DNA from: Bacteroidales bacterium
GTDB lineage: Bacteria; Bacteroidota; Bacteroidia; Bacteroidales; UBA7960
Reading direction: 5' to 3'
DNA: 7,488 bases
NCBI GenBank assembly: GCA_007122745.1
Contig: SKTA01000079.1
Coordinates: 1 to 7,488 of the forward strand
Shown piece by piece: positions 7,291-7,488 of the stretch; the stretch's first letter is position 1; every line of letters begins with the position of its first letter. Position numbers and translations under genes: made by a program. The notes beneath the pieces are model-generated. The model did no database searches. It had not been told where the DNA came from and was given only the letters and a program-made list of their open reading frames with translations.

Positions 7291-7318
7291 GATTATCGAT
7301 TATCGATTGCCGATTAAC
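7291..7318. repeat. 7-bp tandem repeat, four units of GATTATC-like sequence
   Basis: Four head-to-tail heptamers read GATTATC, GATTATC, GATTGCC and GATTAAC, followed by a degraded GATCATA. The GATT core is kept and the last three bases drift. It sits in the AT-rich gap between the dipeptidase promoter region and the rRNA terminator. It is most likely a small degenerate intergenic microsatellite. The remainder of the gap up to 7371 is a G-free run of A, C and T with no gene. Confidence 0.75.
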
Positions 7319-7371
7319 GATCATAAACCCAAAACCCTAAACATTTAAACAACTCAACAACTAAACTCAAC

Positions 7372-7407
7372 AAAAAAGCCCCACCACGTTGTGTGATGAG
7401 GCTTTTT
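7372..7407 (-). terminator. Intrinsic terminator of the rRNA operon (after 5S)
   Basis: Positions 7378-7402 form a hairpin with a 10-bp stem and a 5-nt loop. In minus-strand RNA every stem position pairs (two G-U wobbles), and six U follow (complement of 7372-7377). It starts about 12 nt after the 5S 3' end. In plus-strand RNA the two wobbles become A-C mismatches, although five T at 7403-7407 follow there too, so it is built for transcription out of the rRNA operon and is at best weakly bidirectional. Confidence 0.88.
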
Positions 7408-7413
7408 ATAAAA

Positions 7414-7488
7414 ATCCGGCGATGACATACTCTCCCGGGGGTAACCCAGTACCATCTGCGCTGGCAGGCTTAACGACTCTGTTCGGAA
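7414..7488 (-). rRNA. rrf: 5S ribosomal RNA, 3' part (cut by the right edge)
   Basis: The complement of this stretch reads as the 3' two-thirds of a bacterial 5S rRNA. From the right edge inward it has the conserved CCGAACAGAG and GTTAAGCC segments, GCCAGCGCAGATGGTACTG, GGGAGAGTA and the closing GCCGGA of helix I. About 75 of an expected 110 nt are present; the 5' part, and presumably 23S and 16S, lie beyond position 7488. The 3' end is estimated from the helix I strand and could be off by 2-3 nt. The terminator right after it marks the end of the rRNA operon. Confidence 0.95.

Noticed and set aside
7324..7340. Telomere-like AACCCT motif
   Set aside because: Only two irregular near-copies are present, inside a general G-free tract next to a bacterial rRNA operon.
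7164..7372. Small gene or tRNA between the dipeptidase gene and 5S
   Set aside because: The stretch is low-complexity and AT-rich, has no cloverleaf features such as a TTCGA loop, and no start codon with a plausible coding frame.

Overview
The window looks like chromosomal DNA of a Bacteroidota (Bacteroidetes) species. Four things point there: the 5S rRNA fragment at the right edge resembles Bacteroidota 5S; Shine-Dalgarno motifs are absent before the genes; three intergenic gaps carry the Bacteroidota -7 promoter box TAnnTTTG; and the gaps are rich in short low-complexity tandem repeats while the genes have moderate GC. The species cannot be named from this sequence.

Layout, left to right. 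Positions 1-173 are an array of at least 21 perfect-length 8-bp units (CAHCCAAT) that runs off the left edge. A short promoter region follows, then typA/bipA (285-2099, +), encoding a ribosome-associated GTPase. After a 149-bp gap with its own promoter box comes a compact same-strand cluster: purQ (2249-2947), rnhB (2932-3564, overlapping purQ by 16 bp) and tex (3592-5745, 27 bp after rnhB). These encode the glutaminase subunit of FGAM synthase, ribonuclease HII, and the S1-domain nucleic-acid-binding protein Tex. An M20-family metallodipeptidase gene (7163-5793, -) converges on tex with only 47 bp between the stop codons. Upstream of it is an AT-rich gap of about 250 bp with a 7-bp tandem repeat, a G-free tract and a strong terminator. 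At the right edge is the 3' part of a 5S rRNA gene on the minus strand, the end of an rRNA operon that enters from outside the window.

The protein-coding content is housekeeping: translation/ribosome GTPase, purine synthesis, RNA-DNA hybrid repair, nucleic acid binding and peptide turnover. All five genes are full length with their key motifs, and none shows a frameshift. I found no phage, transposon, CRISPR, toxin or defence genes. The least ordinary signals are non-coding: the 8-bp array varies at only one of its eight positions, and three of the four mRNA-type starts outside the overlap are preceded by a tiny ORF that ends on the start codon.
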